From positions 1 to 8,496 of the forward strand of contig DAOUQS010000073.1 in the NCBI GenBank assembly GCA_030625465.1: a stretch of 8,496 nucleotides of DNA, in the 5' to 3' direction. The position numbers and the translations under genes are program-made. The stretch's first letter is position 1, and every line of letters begins with the position of its first letter. This document shows positions 1 to 6,384 of the stretch, piece by piece. The notes beneath the pieces were generated by a model. It saw nothing but the letters and a program-made list of their open reading frames with translations, had not been told where the DNA came from and searched no databases. The DNA comes from Amylibacter sp. Lineage in GTDB: Bacteria > Pseudomonadota > Alphaproteobacteria > Rhodobacterales > Rhodobacteraceae.

Positions 1-434
1 GCTGCCTCGGCTTCACGCTTTTCGCGCTCGGCCTCTTCGGCCTTGGCTTTGGCCCGCTCTTCACGCTCTTTTTCGTCGCGCTCTTTGGCTTCAATTTCGG
101 CGCGGCGAAGCTCACGCTCTTCAGCGCGGGCCTTTTCTTCGGCCTCGCGCTTGGCGGCATCTTCGACCTCGCGCGCTTTGGCGGCCTGAACTGCCTTCAA
201 CCGGCGATCCATTTCCGTGTCAGAAATGCCCGCCGGACGCCGCGATGGATTGCTGCTTACAGAACTGGGCGCGCCCGATGGCTTGCCGCCACCCGGCTTG
301 GGAACCATCACGCGCTTGCGCTTGGTTTCCACCACGACATTCTTGGTCCGCCCATGGCTGAAACTTTGTTTCACGTTCCCCGGACGGGAACCCCCGCTCA
401 GACCCAATGTCTTTTTGCCGTCACTATCGCTCAT
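1..434 (-). CDS. infB: Translation initiation factor IF-2, N-terminal part (partial, runs off left edge)
   Basis: IF-2 is the GTPase that brings initiator fMet-tRNA to the 30S subunit and promotes subunit joining. Only the first 144 codons plus two bases are visible; the G domain lies outside the window. The protein begins MSDSDGKKTLGL and continues with GSRPGNVKQSFSHGRTK and VVVETKRKR, which is the IF2-associated N-terminal segment typical of alphaproteobacteria. A Gly/Pro/Ser-rich linker follows to about residue 75. Then comes a long Glu/Lys/Arg/Ala-rich helix (residues about 78-144), expected to be an extended charged coiled coil. The ATG at 434-432 was read directly from the sequence. It lies 8 bases after the YlxR/L7Ae stop codon and has an AAGGA stretch upstream, so the gene is the fourth member of the rimP operon. 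Identity is secure from the N-terminus and the operon position. Confidence 0.95.
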   Translation of the reverse strand, partial: MSDSDGKKTLGLSGGSRPGNVKQSFSHGRTKNVVVETKRKRVMVPKPGGGKPSGAPSSVSSNPSRRPAGISDTEMDRRLKAVQAAKAREVEDAAKREAEEKARAEERELRRAEIEAKERDEKEREERAKAKAEEAEREKREAEA

Positions 435-442
435 CTAGCTTC

Positions 443-1063
443 TTATCCTTCCGTGCGGCCCTTGCCGCCATCCGTTTCGCGCATGCCTTGCAGACGCTGC
501 GCCTCCTCTACAACACGTTTGGTGAGTCCACCAGTACCCAGCGCCGCATGAATCACAGTTTGGCGTCCAAATGCCATTCCAAGCTCATCCGCCGTCAACC
601 AACCGATATAGCTGCCAAAATGTGGCGTGCTGAGTTTTGATTTACCCCGGCCCGAGCCATCGACCGCCTGGATCAGCACCTGGGCCTCTTCCATCATCAG
701 CCAGCTTTTGACCTTTTCGTAGCCTGTCACCGCCTTACCCGATTTTCGGGCCAGCGAAATCAGCGTCACCACACGGGCAACCAGCTGTTTTTCAATCTCA
801 TCAACAAGGCCGTCAGGCACCTGAACCGGCTGTTTCAACCCGCGCGCAAACAGTTTTTTGTCCACCGCGCGCTGCAATGCCGCGCGCTGCGAGGCCACAT
901 AGACCCCACGCCCCGGCAGTTTGCCCAGAATATCAGGCACAACCTGACCGTCCGGCCCCGCCACAAAGCGGATCAGCCCATATTTCGGCTGTACCTCGCC
1001 CGTGGCAATGCACTTGCGGTTGGGACCATCATCGTGATCCTTGGAAACGCCACCGCGACCCAT
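443..1063 (-). CDS. YlxR (DUF448) / L7Ae-like nucleic-acid-binding protein of the nusA-infB operon
   Basis: This is a 206-residue two-domain protein. The N-terminal YlxR/DUF448 domain (residues about 12-85) shows the signature RKCIATGE, LIRFVAGPDG and LPGRGVYVA. The C-terminal half (residues about 90-185) resembles the L7Ae/L30e fold, with LISLARKSGKAVTGYEKV. Members of this family are encoded between nusA and infB in many alphaproteobacteria and are usually annotated as RNA-binding; their exact role is not settled. An in-frame GTG at 1075 would add four residues (MGLN). I prefer the ATG at 1063 because a GGTGGG stretch lies six bases before it and MGRGGVSKD resembles the usual family N-terminus. 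The gene starts about 24 bases after the nusA stop and ends 8 bases before infB, so it is almost certainly co-transcribed with both. Confidence 0.92.
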   Translation of the reverse strand: MGRGGVSKDHDDGPNRKCIATGEVQPKYGLIRFVAGPDGQVVPDILGKLPGRGVYVASQRAALQRAVDKKLFARGLKQPVQVPDGLVDEIEKQLVARVVTLISLARKSGKAVTGYEKVKSWLMMEEAQVLIQAVDGSGRGKSKLSTPHFGSYIGWLTADELGMAFGRQTVIHAALGTGGLTKRVVEEAQRLQGMRETDGGKGRTEG

Positions 1064-1087
1064 GTTCAAACCCACCGGGGCCTGAGA

Positions 1088-2716
1088 TCAGGCCCCGACC
1101 TCCTGCTGCTCAGCATCAGGGTCGGTGTCGGGGTTTTCTTCCTCATCAGGTTCCAGATCAGCCGGATCAACCCAGCCCAGCAAGATACGTGCGTTCATCA
1201 CCAAGTTTTGCGCCTCTTCCAGTGACATATCAAAGGGTTCAAGAATACCATCATCCTTGACCCGCTCACCATTGTCGGTGGTCCAGCCGCCGGCCAGTTC
1301 CCAATCGGCGCAAGTGGCAAAATCGTCCAGCGTTTTCACGCCGTCCTTGGCCAGTGCTTCGATCATTTGCGGTGTCAGACCTTCGTAGTTTATCAGGCTA
1401 TCCTCGACACCCAGTTTACGGGCATTTTCCAAAGCCTCCTTGGCCTTCGCCTCAAGATAATCACGCGCACGGGCCTGCAATTCCTTGCCGGTGTCGTCGT
1501 CAACGCCTTCGATCACCAACAATTCGTCAATCTCGACATAAGCGACTTCTTCGAGGCTCGAGAATCCTTCAGCGACCAGAAGCTGCGCAAAGAATTCATC
1601 CAGATCAAGTGCGTCCATGAACAGCTTGGTGCGGGTTTCGAACTCTGCCTGCCTGCGCGAGCTTTCTTCTTCCTCGGTAATGATGTCGATATCAAGCCCG
1701 GTCAGTTGCGACGCCAGCCGTACGTTCTGGCCACGTCGGCCAATCGCCAGACTCAGCTGCTCCTCGGGAACCACAACTTCGATCCGCTCGGCCTCTTCAT
1801 CCAGAACAACCTTGGACACTTCGGCCGGTTGCAATGCGTTCACCAGGAAGGTCGGCTGATCTTCGTTCCATGGGATGATATCAATCTTTTCGCCCTGCAA
1901 TTCGTTCACCACGGCCTGCACGCGCGATCCACGCATACCCACACAAGCGCCAACCGGATCAATCGAACCGTCATAAGAAATCACGGCAATCTTGGCGCGT
2001 GAACCTGGATCACGGGCAACGGCCTTGATCTCAATGATGTTGTCGTAAATCTCGGGTACTTCCATCCTGAACAGCTCGGCCATGAACTCGGGCGCCGTCC
2101 GGCTCAGGAAAATCTGTGGGCCACGCGGCTCGCGACGCACGTCCTTAATATAACACCTGATCCGGTCATTGGGCCGATAGCTTTCACGGCCAATTTTTTC
2201 ATTGCGACGCAAAATTGCTTCGCCAGCACCCACATCGACGATGACGTTGCCATATTCCTCGCGCTTGACCAGACCATTGATGATGGTCCCGGCACGATCC
2301 TTGAATTCCTCGAACTGACGATCCCGCTCGGCTTCGCGGATTTTCTGCAGGATCACCTGCTTGGCTGATTGTGCCGCGATCCGGCCCATTTCCACCGGGG
2401 GCACCTCTTCGATGAACTGATCGCCGACTTTGGGATCATCCAGATACAGCTTGGCATCCTCAACCGTGAATTCGGCCTGATAATTCTCAAGCTCTTCGGC
2501 CTCGACCACTGTGCGCACCCGGGTAAACGTCGCGCGACCGGTCTTGCGGTCAATCGCCACGTGAATATCCATCTCAGCGCCATAACGGCTTTTGGCAGCG
2601 CGGGCGAGGCTCTCTTCCATCGCTTCGATAACCAAACCGGGTTCGATCATCTTCTCGCGGGCCACGGCCTCGGCGGTTTGCAACAGCTCAAGCTGGTTTG
2701 CAGAGGTGATTGCCAT
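1088..2716 (-). CDS. nusA: Transcription termination/antitermination factor NusA
   Basis: NusA binds elongating RNA polymerase and modulates pausing, termination and antitermination. The 542-residue protein has the full alphaproteobacterial layout: an N-terminal RNA-polymerase-binding domain (about 1-130), an S1 domain (about 138-205, GLVKREEYGNVIVDVG), KH1 with VGMRGSRVQAV (about 258-268) and KH2 with LAIGRRGQNVRLAS (about 323-336). Two C-terminal helical repeats follow (about 365-425 and 445-515), then a very acidic tail (about 518-542). The ATG lies directly after the rimP stop (GAATAGATG) with no gap. A GGGGAG ribosome-binding site sits inside the end of rimP, which suggests translational coupling. 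NusA autoregulates its own operon in E. coli, which makes the leader upstream of rimP relevant. No missing motif or frameshift was seen. Confidence 0.98.
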   Translation of the reverse strand: MAITSANQLELLQTAEAVAREKMIEPGLVIEAMEESLARAAKSRYGAEMDIHVAIDRKTGRATFTRVRTVVEAEELENYQAEFTVEDAKLYLDDPKVGDQFIEEVPPVEMGRIAAQSAKQVILQKIREAERDRQFEEFKDRAGTIINGLVKREEYGNVIVDVGAGEAILRRNEKIGRESYRPNDRIRCYIKDVRREPRGPQIFLSRTAPEFMAELFRMEVPEIYDNIIEIKAVARDPGSRAKIAVISYDGSIDPVGACVGMRGSRVQAVVNELQGEKIDIIPWNEDQPTFLVNALQPAEVSKVVLDEEAERIEVVVPEEQLSLAIGRRGQNVRLASQLTGLDIDIITEEEESSRRQAEFETRTKLFMDALDLDEFFAQLLVAEGFSSLEEVAYVEIDELLVIEGVDDDTGKELQARARDYLEAKAKEALENARKLGVEDSLINYEGLTPQMIEALAKDGVKTLDDFATCADWELAGGWTTDNGERVKDDGILEPFDMSLEEAQNLVMNARILLGWVDPADLEPDEEENPDTDPDAEQQEVGA

Positions 2717-3295
2717 CTATTCGTTCTCCCCTTCGGGCCCTTCGGCCGCGATTTCGTCAAATTCATCTTCGTTCAAGGTGCCGGCCGCTTTTCGCTGGCG
2801 CAGCATTTCCTTGATCAACTCGTCCGTCAACAGCAGCTTGGCATCGCTTAACCAGTCAAAGTTAAGGCCAATGGTGCCTTCGTCAACGTTGATCAGCACG
2901 TCTTCGCCCTCAACACCCGCCAGCACACCTTTGAACCGCCGCCGCCCGCCGTGCAACTCTTCGGTTTCCAGCTTGGCCTCATAGCCTTCGTAGGTGGCAA
3001 AGTCCTTAAGCCGCGTCAAAGGCCGGTCAATTCCCGGGCTGGACACCTCAAGCGTATAGGTATCCAAAATCGGGTCTTCAACATCGAGCGTCGCACTAAT
3101 GGCGGTCGAAATCTTGGCGCAATCATCGACCTCAATCCCGCCACCGGGTTTATCGGCCATAACCTGCAATGTGGTCGCCTTGCCCGACATCAGACGTACC
3201 CGCACCAGTTCATAGCCCATATCTTCAAGCACGGGGATAATGATCCCGGCCATCCGTTGGTCAATCGCAGCTTTGGCAATCAGGTCGTTGGTCAT
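2717..3295 (-). CDS. rimP: Ribosome maturation factor RimP
   Basis: RimP binds the free 30S subunit and is needed for its maturation in the cytoplasm. The 192-residue protein carries the N-terminal alpha/beta domain (about 8-85: [18 protein letters not shown] and a [11 protein letters not shown] segment), the family motif [14 protein letters not shown] (about 80-93), and the C-terminal SH3-like domain (about 100-155). A short acidic tail ends the protein. The open frame extends nine codons further upstream (to 3322, starting MCLTHQMDK). I chose the ATG at 3295 (MTNDLIAKA) because it matches the usual family N-terminus and has GGAT about 7 bases upstream. The longer start would overlap the 3' end of the terminator-like hairpin region. 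First gene of the rimP-nusA-ylxR-infB operon; the stop codon abuts the nusA start. Confidence 0.95.
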   Translation of the reverse strand: MTNDLIAKAAIDQRMAGIIIPVLEDMGYELVRVRLMSGKATTLQVMADKPGGGIEVDDCAKISTAISATLDVEDPILDTYTLEVSSPGIDRPLTRLKDFATYEGYEAKLETEELHGGRRRFKGVLAGVEGEDVLINVDEGTIGLNFDWLSDAKLLLTDELIKEMLRQRKAAGTLNEDEFDEIAAEGPEGENE

Positions 3296-3391
3296 TTTAT
3301 CCATCTGGTGTGTTAGGCACAAAAAAACGGGCGCGCGGCCCGTTGTCTAATCCGGTGGGCTCTGGGTGTGGACCCCAGCGCGCCGCTGTTG
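3296..3391 (-). promoter_or_regulatory. Putative structured 5' leader of the rimP operon
   Basis: If transcription starts about seven bases after the predicted -10 box, the rimP mRNA has a leader of about 95 nt. Two hairpins can be drawn on the minus strand. The first has a CTGGG/CCCAG stem (3374-3378 with 3362-3366, 7-nt loop). The second is the terminator-like hairpin at 3326-3344 with its U run. The leader segment at 3378-3384 (GGCGCGC in the RNA sense) is perfectly complementary over 7 nt to 3330-3336 inside the terminator hairpin (GCGCGCC), so an alternative, mutually exclusive pairing is possible. The region is GC-rich, so a 7-nt match could be chance. No tRNA gene, unlike the metY leader of the E. 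coli operon, is visible here. Confidence 0.45.
3321..3344 (-). terminator. Intrinsic-terminator-like hairpin just upstream of rimP
   Basis: On the minus strand, AACGGGC (3344-3338) pairs with GCCCGTT (3332-3326), a perfect 7-bp stem around a 5-nt loop (3337-3333). A run of seven T overlaps and follows the 3' arm (3327-3321). This is a textbook intrinsic terminator reading leftward. It lies downstream of RhuM and of the predicted rimP promoter but only 25 bases before the rimP start. It could end RhuM transcripts, act as an attenuator in the rimP leader, or both. Confidence 0.7.
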
Positions 3392-3397
3392 AAAGGG

Positions 3398-3426
3398 CAT
3401 ATAGACCGGGTTGGGTGAGTCTGCAA
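3398..3426 (-). promoter_or_regulatory. Predicted sigma-70-type promoter for the rimP operon
   Basis: On the minus strand TTGCAG (3426-3421) and TATATG (3403-3398) are separated by 17 bases, giving a plausible -35/-10 pair. The -35 box starts 10 bases beyond the RhuM stop codon, so it falls in the short gap between RhuM and rimP where an operon promoter is expected. The match to consensus is partial (TTG conserved in the -35, TATA in the -10). Confidence 0.5.
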
Positions 3427-3435
3427 GGGGTGTAT

Positions 3436-4473
3436 TCAGGTACGTTTGCGGGTCTTTGGCAAATCTTTGGCTTCTTTCGCCAATGCCTGAATGGATTGGT
3501 CGGCCTGATCATGGCGTAATTGTTTCTGGGCTTCCTTGAATTTGGCAAAGTGGGCAAACGCCTTTCTGTCAGCATCCATCTTATTCACCTGACCACCGTC
3601 GGACAAAACAACCCGATTGAGGCCCGACAGTTGCGCGTCCAGCAGTGTCTCGGCATCCTTGATGACAACCAGCCTGCCAATTTCTGCCTGATCTTCAAAA
3701 ATATCTAGCAGCAGGCTTGTCAGCCGGTTCAGTTCCTTAATTTCCGCCTCTGCCAAATAATTCTTTGAGACTGTTACGTCACTTTTGCGAATATTGTCGT
3801 GCGGCCATGTTTGCAGTCCCATGTTTGGGGCTTTGATATCCGCCCGCGACATAACCACTTCGGCGGGCGTTTGCGATGTTACGGCAAAGACCAGTTTAGC
3901 CTGAGTGTGTTTGTAGAAATTGAGCGTTGTAGCTGATCCCGCGTCATAGTCCTGACACATGGCGCAAATTCTGCTCAGCTCGCGATAGACATTCGCCTCA
4001 TCCGAACGGATGTCGCGAATAATGTCGCGTAGTTCTTTAATCCGGTCCGCGTTTTCCGAGTTCTTGAGGCGTACGGAATCTACGACAAAACCCTTTCGGG
4101 CGTATTGGACCAAAACACCGGTCGCCCACCGTCGAAAAACCGTCGCCTGCTTGGAAGAGACTCTATATCCAACAGAAATGATCAGATCCAGATTGAAGAT
4201 CGAAACCGGTTTTGTAGAATGAGCAATGTGCATTTTTTGCACATTGCTACCTTCGTCCAGTTCACCATCAGAAAACACCCCACTGATGTGCTTGGATATT
4301 ACGCTACGATCCCGCCCAAACAACGCAGCAATCTGTGCCTGCGTCATCCAAAGGGTTTCTCCTTCAAATCGGATGTCTAACCGCATACCCTTGTCCGATC
4401 CGTAGACCAGAAAATGATCCCCGGTCGTATCATCCTCGACTAAGTGGATTGGTTCATTCCTGTCATCACTCAC
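3436..4473 (-). CDS. RhuM-family protein (virulence RhuM family), probably accessory
   Basis: The 345-residue protein matches the RhuM family along its length. An N-terminal extension (1-20) precedes the start of the family core at FLVYGSDKG (about 21-29). A likely winged-helix DNA-binding segment follows, LWMTQAQIAALFGRDRSVIS (41-60), continuing KHISGVF and GELDEGSNVQK. The conserved block NLDLIISVGYRVSS and ATVFRRWAT is at about 94-118, then KGFVVDSVRLKN (about 127-138). The C-terminal half is helical, including AEAEIKELNRLTSLLLDIFE (about 241-260). The tail is basic (TRKRT). RhuM was named from a Salmonella pathogenicity island gene; the molecular function is not established, and homologues are often found beside restriction-modification genes. 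No methylase or nuclease is visible here, so this copy is an orphan. It is flanked by a housekeeping operon and the pip unit, suggesting acquisition by insertion. The start at 4473 has AAGGCAG upstream. The length is normal for the family. Confidence 0.85.
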   Translation of the reverse strand: MSDDRNEPIHLVEDDTTGDHFLVYGSDKGMRLDIRFEGETLWMTQAQIAALFGRDRSVISKHISGVFSDGELDEGSNVQKMHIAHSTKPVSIFNLDLIISVGYRVSSKQATVFRRWATGVLVQYARKGFVVDSVRLKNSENADRIKELRDIIRDIRSDEANVYRELSRICAMCQDYDAGSATTLNFYKHTQAKLVFAVTSQTPAEVVMSRADIKAPNMGLQTWPHDNIRKSDVTVSKNYLAEAEIKELNRLTSLLLDIFEDQAEIGRLVVIKDAETLLDAQLSGLNRVVLSDGGQVNKMDADRKAFAHFAKFKEAQKQLRHDQADQSIQALAKEAKDLPKTRKRT

Positions 4474-4503
4474 AACGAATCTGCCTTGCTGCCATTTTGG
4501 AAC

Positions 4504-4531
4504 ATAATAGCAACATTTGAATGGATGAAAA
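4504..4531 (-). promoter_or_regulatory. Possible promoter for the RhuM-family gene
   Basis: In the 66-bp gap upstream of RhuM, minus-strand TTTTCA (4531-4526) and TATTAT (4509-4504) are 16 bases apart. The -10 match is good, the -35 weak. The site overlaps the base of the inverted repeat at the end of the preceding gene. Confidence 0.3.
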
Positions 4532-4556
4532 CCCGCGGTCTATGCCCGCGTCATCC
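4523..4556 (-). repeat. Bulged inverted repeat spanning the substrate-binding-protein stop codon
   Basis: On the minus strand, GGATGACGCGG (4556-4546) can pair with CCGCG (4538-4534) and TCATCC (4528-4523). That gives 11 base pairs interrupted by a 5-nt bulge (4533-4529), around a 7-nt loop holding the TAG stop. It could stabilise or end the upstream transcript, but no U run follows, so it is not a clear intrinsic terminator. Confidence 0.35.
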
Positions 4557-5361
4557 ACCATCTCTCAGCAATCCGCCCATCATCAAGCCCGGATTGCCCA
4601 CCAATCCGCCCCGGCACCCCGACCCCGTGACGCGCCGCCAAAGCCATATCCTGCGCTGACGGGAAATAATAAAACTCGCCCCGCCCCAACAGCCCATCTG
4701 GCAGTGGTAAAGCCGCCACATCCACATGCCCATCCCGCAATGCCTCAGCGCGGATATCGGCGCGGGGGATGACGATAATCTCAATCGACTCGGCCCAACC
4801 GGCCAACCCGTCCTTATAGTGACGCGCAACCCGGTGCCCCAGAAAATGCCTATCCTCCTGCATCCGTCCAACACGGTACAGTCCGGTTCCAACCCATCCA
4901 TCCATCTGACCGTCCGGTGACATGATCAAATTCGGATCTGCCAATAAATACGGCAGGTCAGGATTGCCCTGCGCCAACTCCAGCCGAACCTGCAAACGCC
5001 CGATCACTTCGGCCTTGAACCCCTTCACCTCAAGCGATGCCACGACATGCCCAGCCTCAAACGCCGTGCCATCGTGAAAATTCACCCCGTCGCGCAGATC
5101 AAACAGCCAAGTCCGGGCCTCCGCATCACCCTTCCAACCGGTCGCCAATTCGCCACGCAACGCCCCGTCTGGCGCAATCTCGGTCAGCGTATCAAACACA
5201 GCACCGCGCGCCACACGGGTCAGCCCGTCGTCTTCACGCGCCACGGCCAACCGCAGACGTCCACCAGCCACCGGAGCCGCCGACAATGACACCCCCGTCG
5301 CCGTCAACAACGCCGCCGCTGCACCCGAGGTGAACAATGCACGCCGATCAATCCGGGTCAT
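4540..5361 (-). CDS. Short family-5-like substrate-binding protein with Tat signal
   Basis: This 273-residue protein resembles the N-terminal lobe of solute-binding protein family 5 (peptide/nickel ABC binding proteins such as DppA/OppA). Residues 1-28 look like a twin-arginine signal (DRRALFTSG, then an Ala/Leu-rich core ending SLSAAP), so export to the periplasm is likely. Family features are VFDTLTEIAPDGALRGELATGW (about 55-76) and WLFDLRDGVNFHDGTAFEAGHVVASL (about 85-110). Later come TGLYRVGR (159-166) and EALRDGHVDVAALP (about 206-219). Family-5 proteins are usually about 500 residues; the second lobe is absent, and no permease or ATPase gene is nearby. The reading frame is clean with no premature-stop debris, and the sequence ends naturally in AERWWMTRA, so this may be a genuine compact variant and not a pseudogene. 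The start overlaps the pip stop (ATGA), implying translational coupling. Confidence 0.75.
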   Translation of the reverse strand: MTRIDRRALFTSGAAAALLTATGVSLSAAPVAGGRLRLAVAREDDGLTRVARGAVFDTLTEIAPDGALRGELATGWKGDAEARTWLFDLRDGVNFHDGTAFEAGHVVASLEVKGFKAEVIGRLQVRLELAQGNPDLPYLLADPNLIMSPDGQMDGWVGTGLYRVGRMQEDRHFLGHRVARHYKDGLAGWAESIEIIVIPRADIRAEALRDGHVDVAALPLPDGLLGRGEFYYFPSAQDMALAARHGVGVPGRIGGQSGLDDGRIAERWWMTRA

Positions 5362-6335
5362 GTCACCACCTCGGCAATCTCATCCATCACCCTGACAAGC
5401 TCTGCACTGATCCCGGGTTCCGACTGCGCGTGCCCGGCATTGCGGATCATCCGCATCTCACCGGCGGGCCAAAGTTCATTGATCTTCCAGGCCGAAACCG
5501 GCGGGCAGATCATATCGTACCGCCCCTGCACAATCGCGCCGGGAATATGCGAAATCCGGGCCATGTTGGCCAGTATCTGCCCATCAACCTGCAAAAACCC
5601 CTTGTTCATGAAGTAATGGTTCTCAAGCCGCGCAAATGCCCGGGCATACTCTCCCGGGCTTTCCCCGGACCGGCCACTTGAATGGATCGAGGCCAATGCA
5701 TTCTCCCATGCCGACCACGCCCGGCCATATTTGATCTCTTGCGCCCTATCCCCGGAAAACAACCGTTTGTGATAGGCGGCAATCAAGTCATCCCGCTCAC
5801 CCTCAGGTATCAACGCCACAAACCGCGCCCATGTTTCGGGCCAGAATTTCCCCGCCCCGCCGCCGTAAAACCAGTCCAGCTCAGCTTGCGTCATCAGGAA
5901 CACACCGCGCAGGATCAAATGTCGCACCCGGTCAGGATGGGTCTGGGCATAGACCAGCGCCAGCGTCGCCCCCCAGCTGCCGCCAAACGCCATCCAGCTT
6001 TTGATCCCCAGCAACACGCGGATTTTCTCGATATCATCAACCAGATGCCAAGTTGTGTTGTCCTCAACCGACGCATACGGCCTTGAACGCCCACATCCGC
6101 GCTGATCAAACAGAATCACCCGGTAAACAGATGGGTCGAAATACCGCCGCATTGCCGGGCTGCATCCACCCCCGGGGCCGCCATGCAGAATCACAACAGG
6201 CACACCCTTGGGGTTACCGCATTGTTCTACATATATTTTATGCCCTTGCCCCACGTCTATCATCCGCTGATCGAACGGCTCGACCGGTGGGTAAAGAAAC
6301 TGAACTGCGCGCTTTTGATCCGGGTATTTGTCCAT
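5358..6335 (-). CDS. pip: Proline iminopeptidase (alpha/beta hydrolase, peptidase family S33)
   Basis: The enzyme removes N-terminal proline from peptides and is normally cytoplasmic. From the ATG at 6335 the protein has 325 residues, a usual length. It begins LYPPVEPFDQRMIDVGQGH, typical of the family. The oxyanion-region motif HGGPGGG is at 51-57, then DQRGCGRS at 77-84 and the nucleophile elbow GGSWG with Ser120. The remaining triad members are Asp274 (GRYDMICPP) and His302 (NAGHAQSE). The conserved WEN of the cap domain is at about 210-212. The frame is open to 6374 (extra [13 protein letters not shown]), but that start would overlap ubiG. The ATG at 6335 gives the family N-terminus MDKYPDQKR and has AGG 7-10 bases upstream. 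It is divergent from ubiG and overlaps the substrate-binding protein by ATGA. The two genes form a probable operon, and a role in peptide use is a reasonable inference. Confidence 0.93.
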   Translation of the reverse strand: MDKYPDQKRAVQFLYPPVEPFDQRMIDVGQGHKIYVEQCGNPKGVPVVILHGGPGGGCSPAMRRYFDPSVYRVILFDQRGCGRSRPYASVEDNTTWHLVDDIEKIRVLLGIKSWMAFGGSWGATLALVYAQTHPDRVRHLILRGVFLMTQAELDWFYGGGAGKFWPETWARFVALIPEGERDDLIAAYHKRLFSGDRAQEIKYGRAWSAWENALASIHSSGRSGESPGEYARAFARLENHYFMNKGFLQVDGQILANMARISHIPGAIVQGRYDMICPPVSAWKINELWPAGEMRMIRNAGHAQSEPGISAELVRVMDEIAEVVT

Positions 6336-6384
6336 TACAGACCTATATATATGGTAGTACGCATAAGAGTACATGGAGACGGAA
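6336..6384. promoter_or_regulatory. Divergent pip/ubiG intergenic region, AT-rich core
   Basis: Only 49 bases separate the chosen pip and ubiG starts. The region holds an alternating TA tract (TATATATAT, 6344-6352) that could provide -10-like hexamers for both directions. No convincing -35/-10 pair with 16-18 base spacing stood out on either strand. Any ubiG promoter must overlap the start of pip, and the reverse is also true. Confidence 0.4.

Noticed and set aside
1..190. Repeated TTCACGCTCTT-like and GCGCTC-like units at the left edge, resembling tandem repeats
   Set aside because: They encode the Glu/Arg/Lys/Ala-rich helix of IF-2 on the minus strand; the repetition follows from low-complexity coding sequence.
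1064..1075. GTG start giving a longer YlxR/L7Ae protein
   Set aside because: The downstream ATG has the better-placed ribosome-binding site and the more typical N-terminus; the four extra residues remain possible.
1367..2002. A 211-codon plus-strand open frame opposite nusA
   Set aside because: It lies wholly antisense to a complete, strongly conserved nusA and shows no recognisable domain; long antisense frames are expected opposite GC-biased codons.
2369..2851. A 160-codon plus-strand open frame opposite the nusA start and rimP end
   Set aside because: It is antisense to two well-supported genes and spans their junction; no family features.
3296..3435. A tRNA gene (such as metY) in the rimP leader, as in E. 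coli
   Set aside because: No cloverleaf arms, T-loop consensus or CCA end could be found in the stretch; only the two small hairpins are present.
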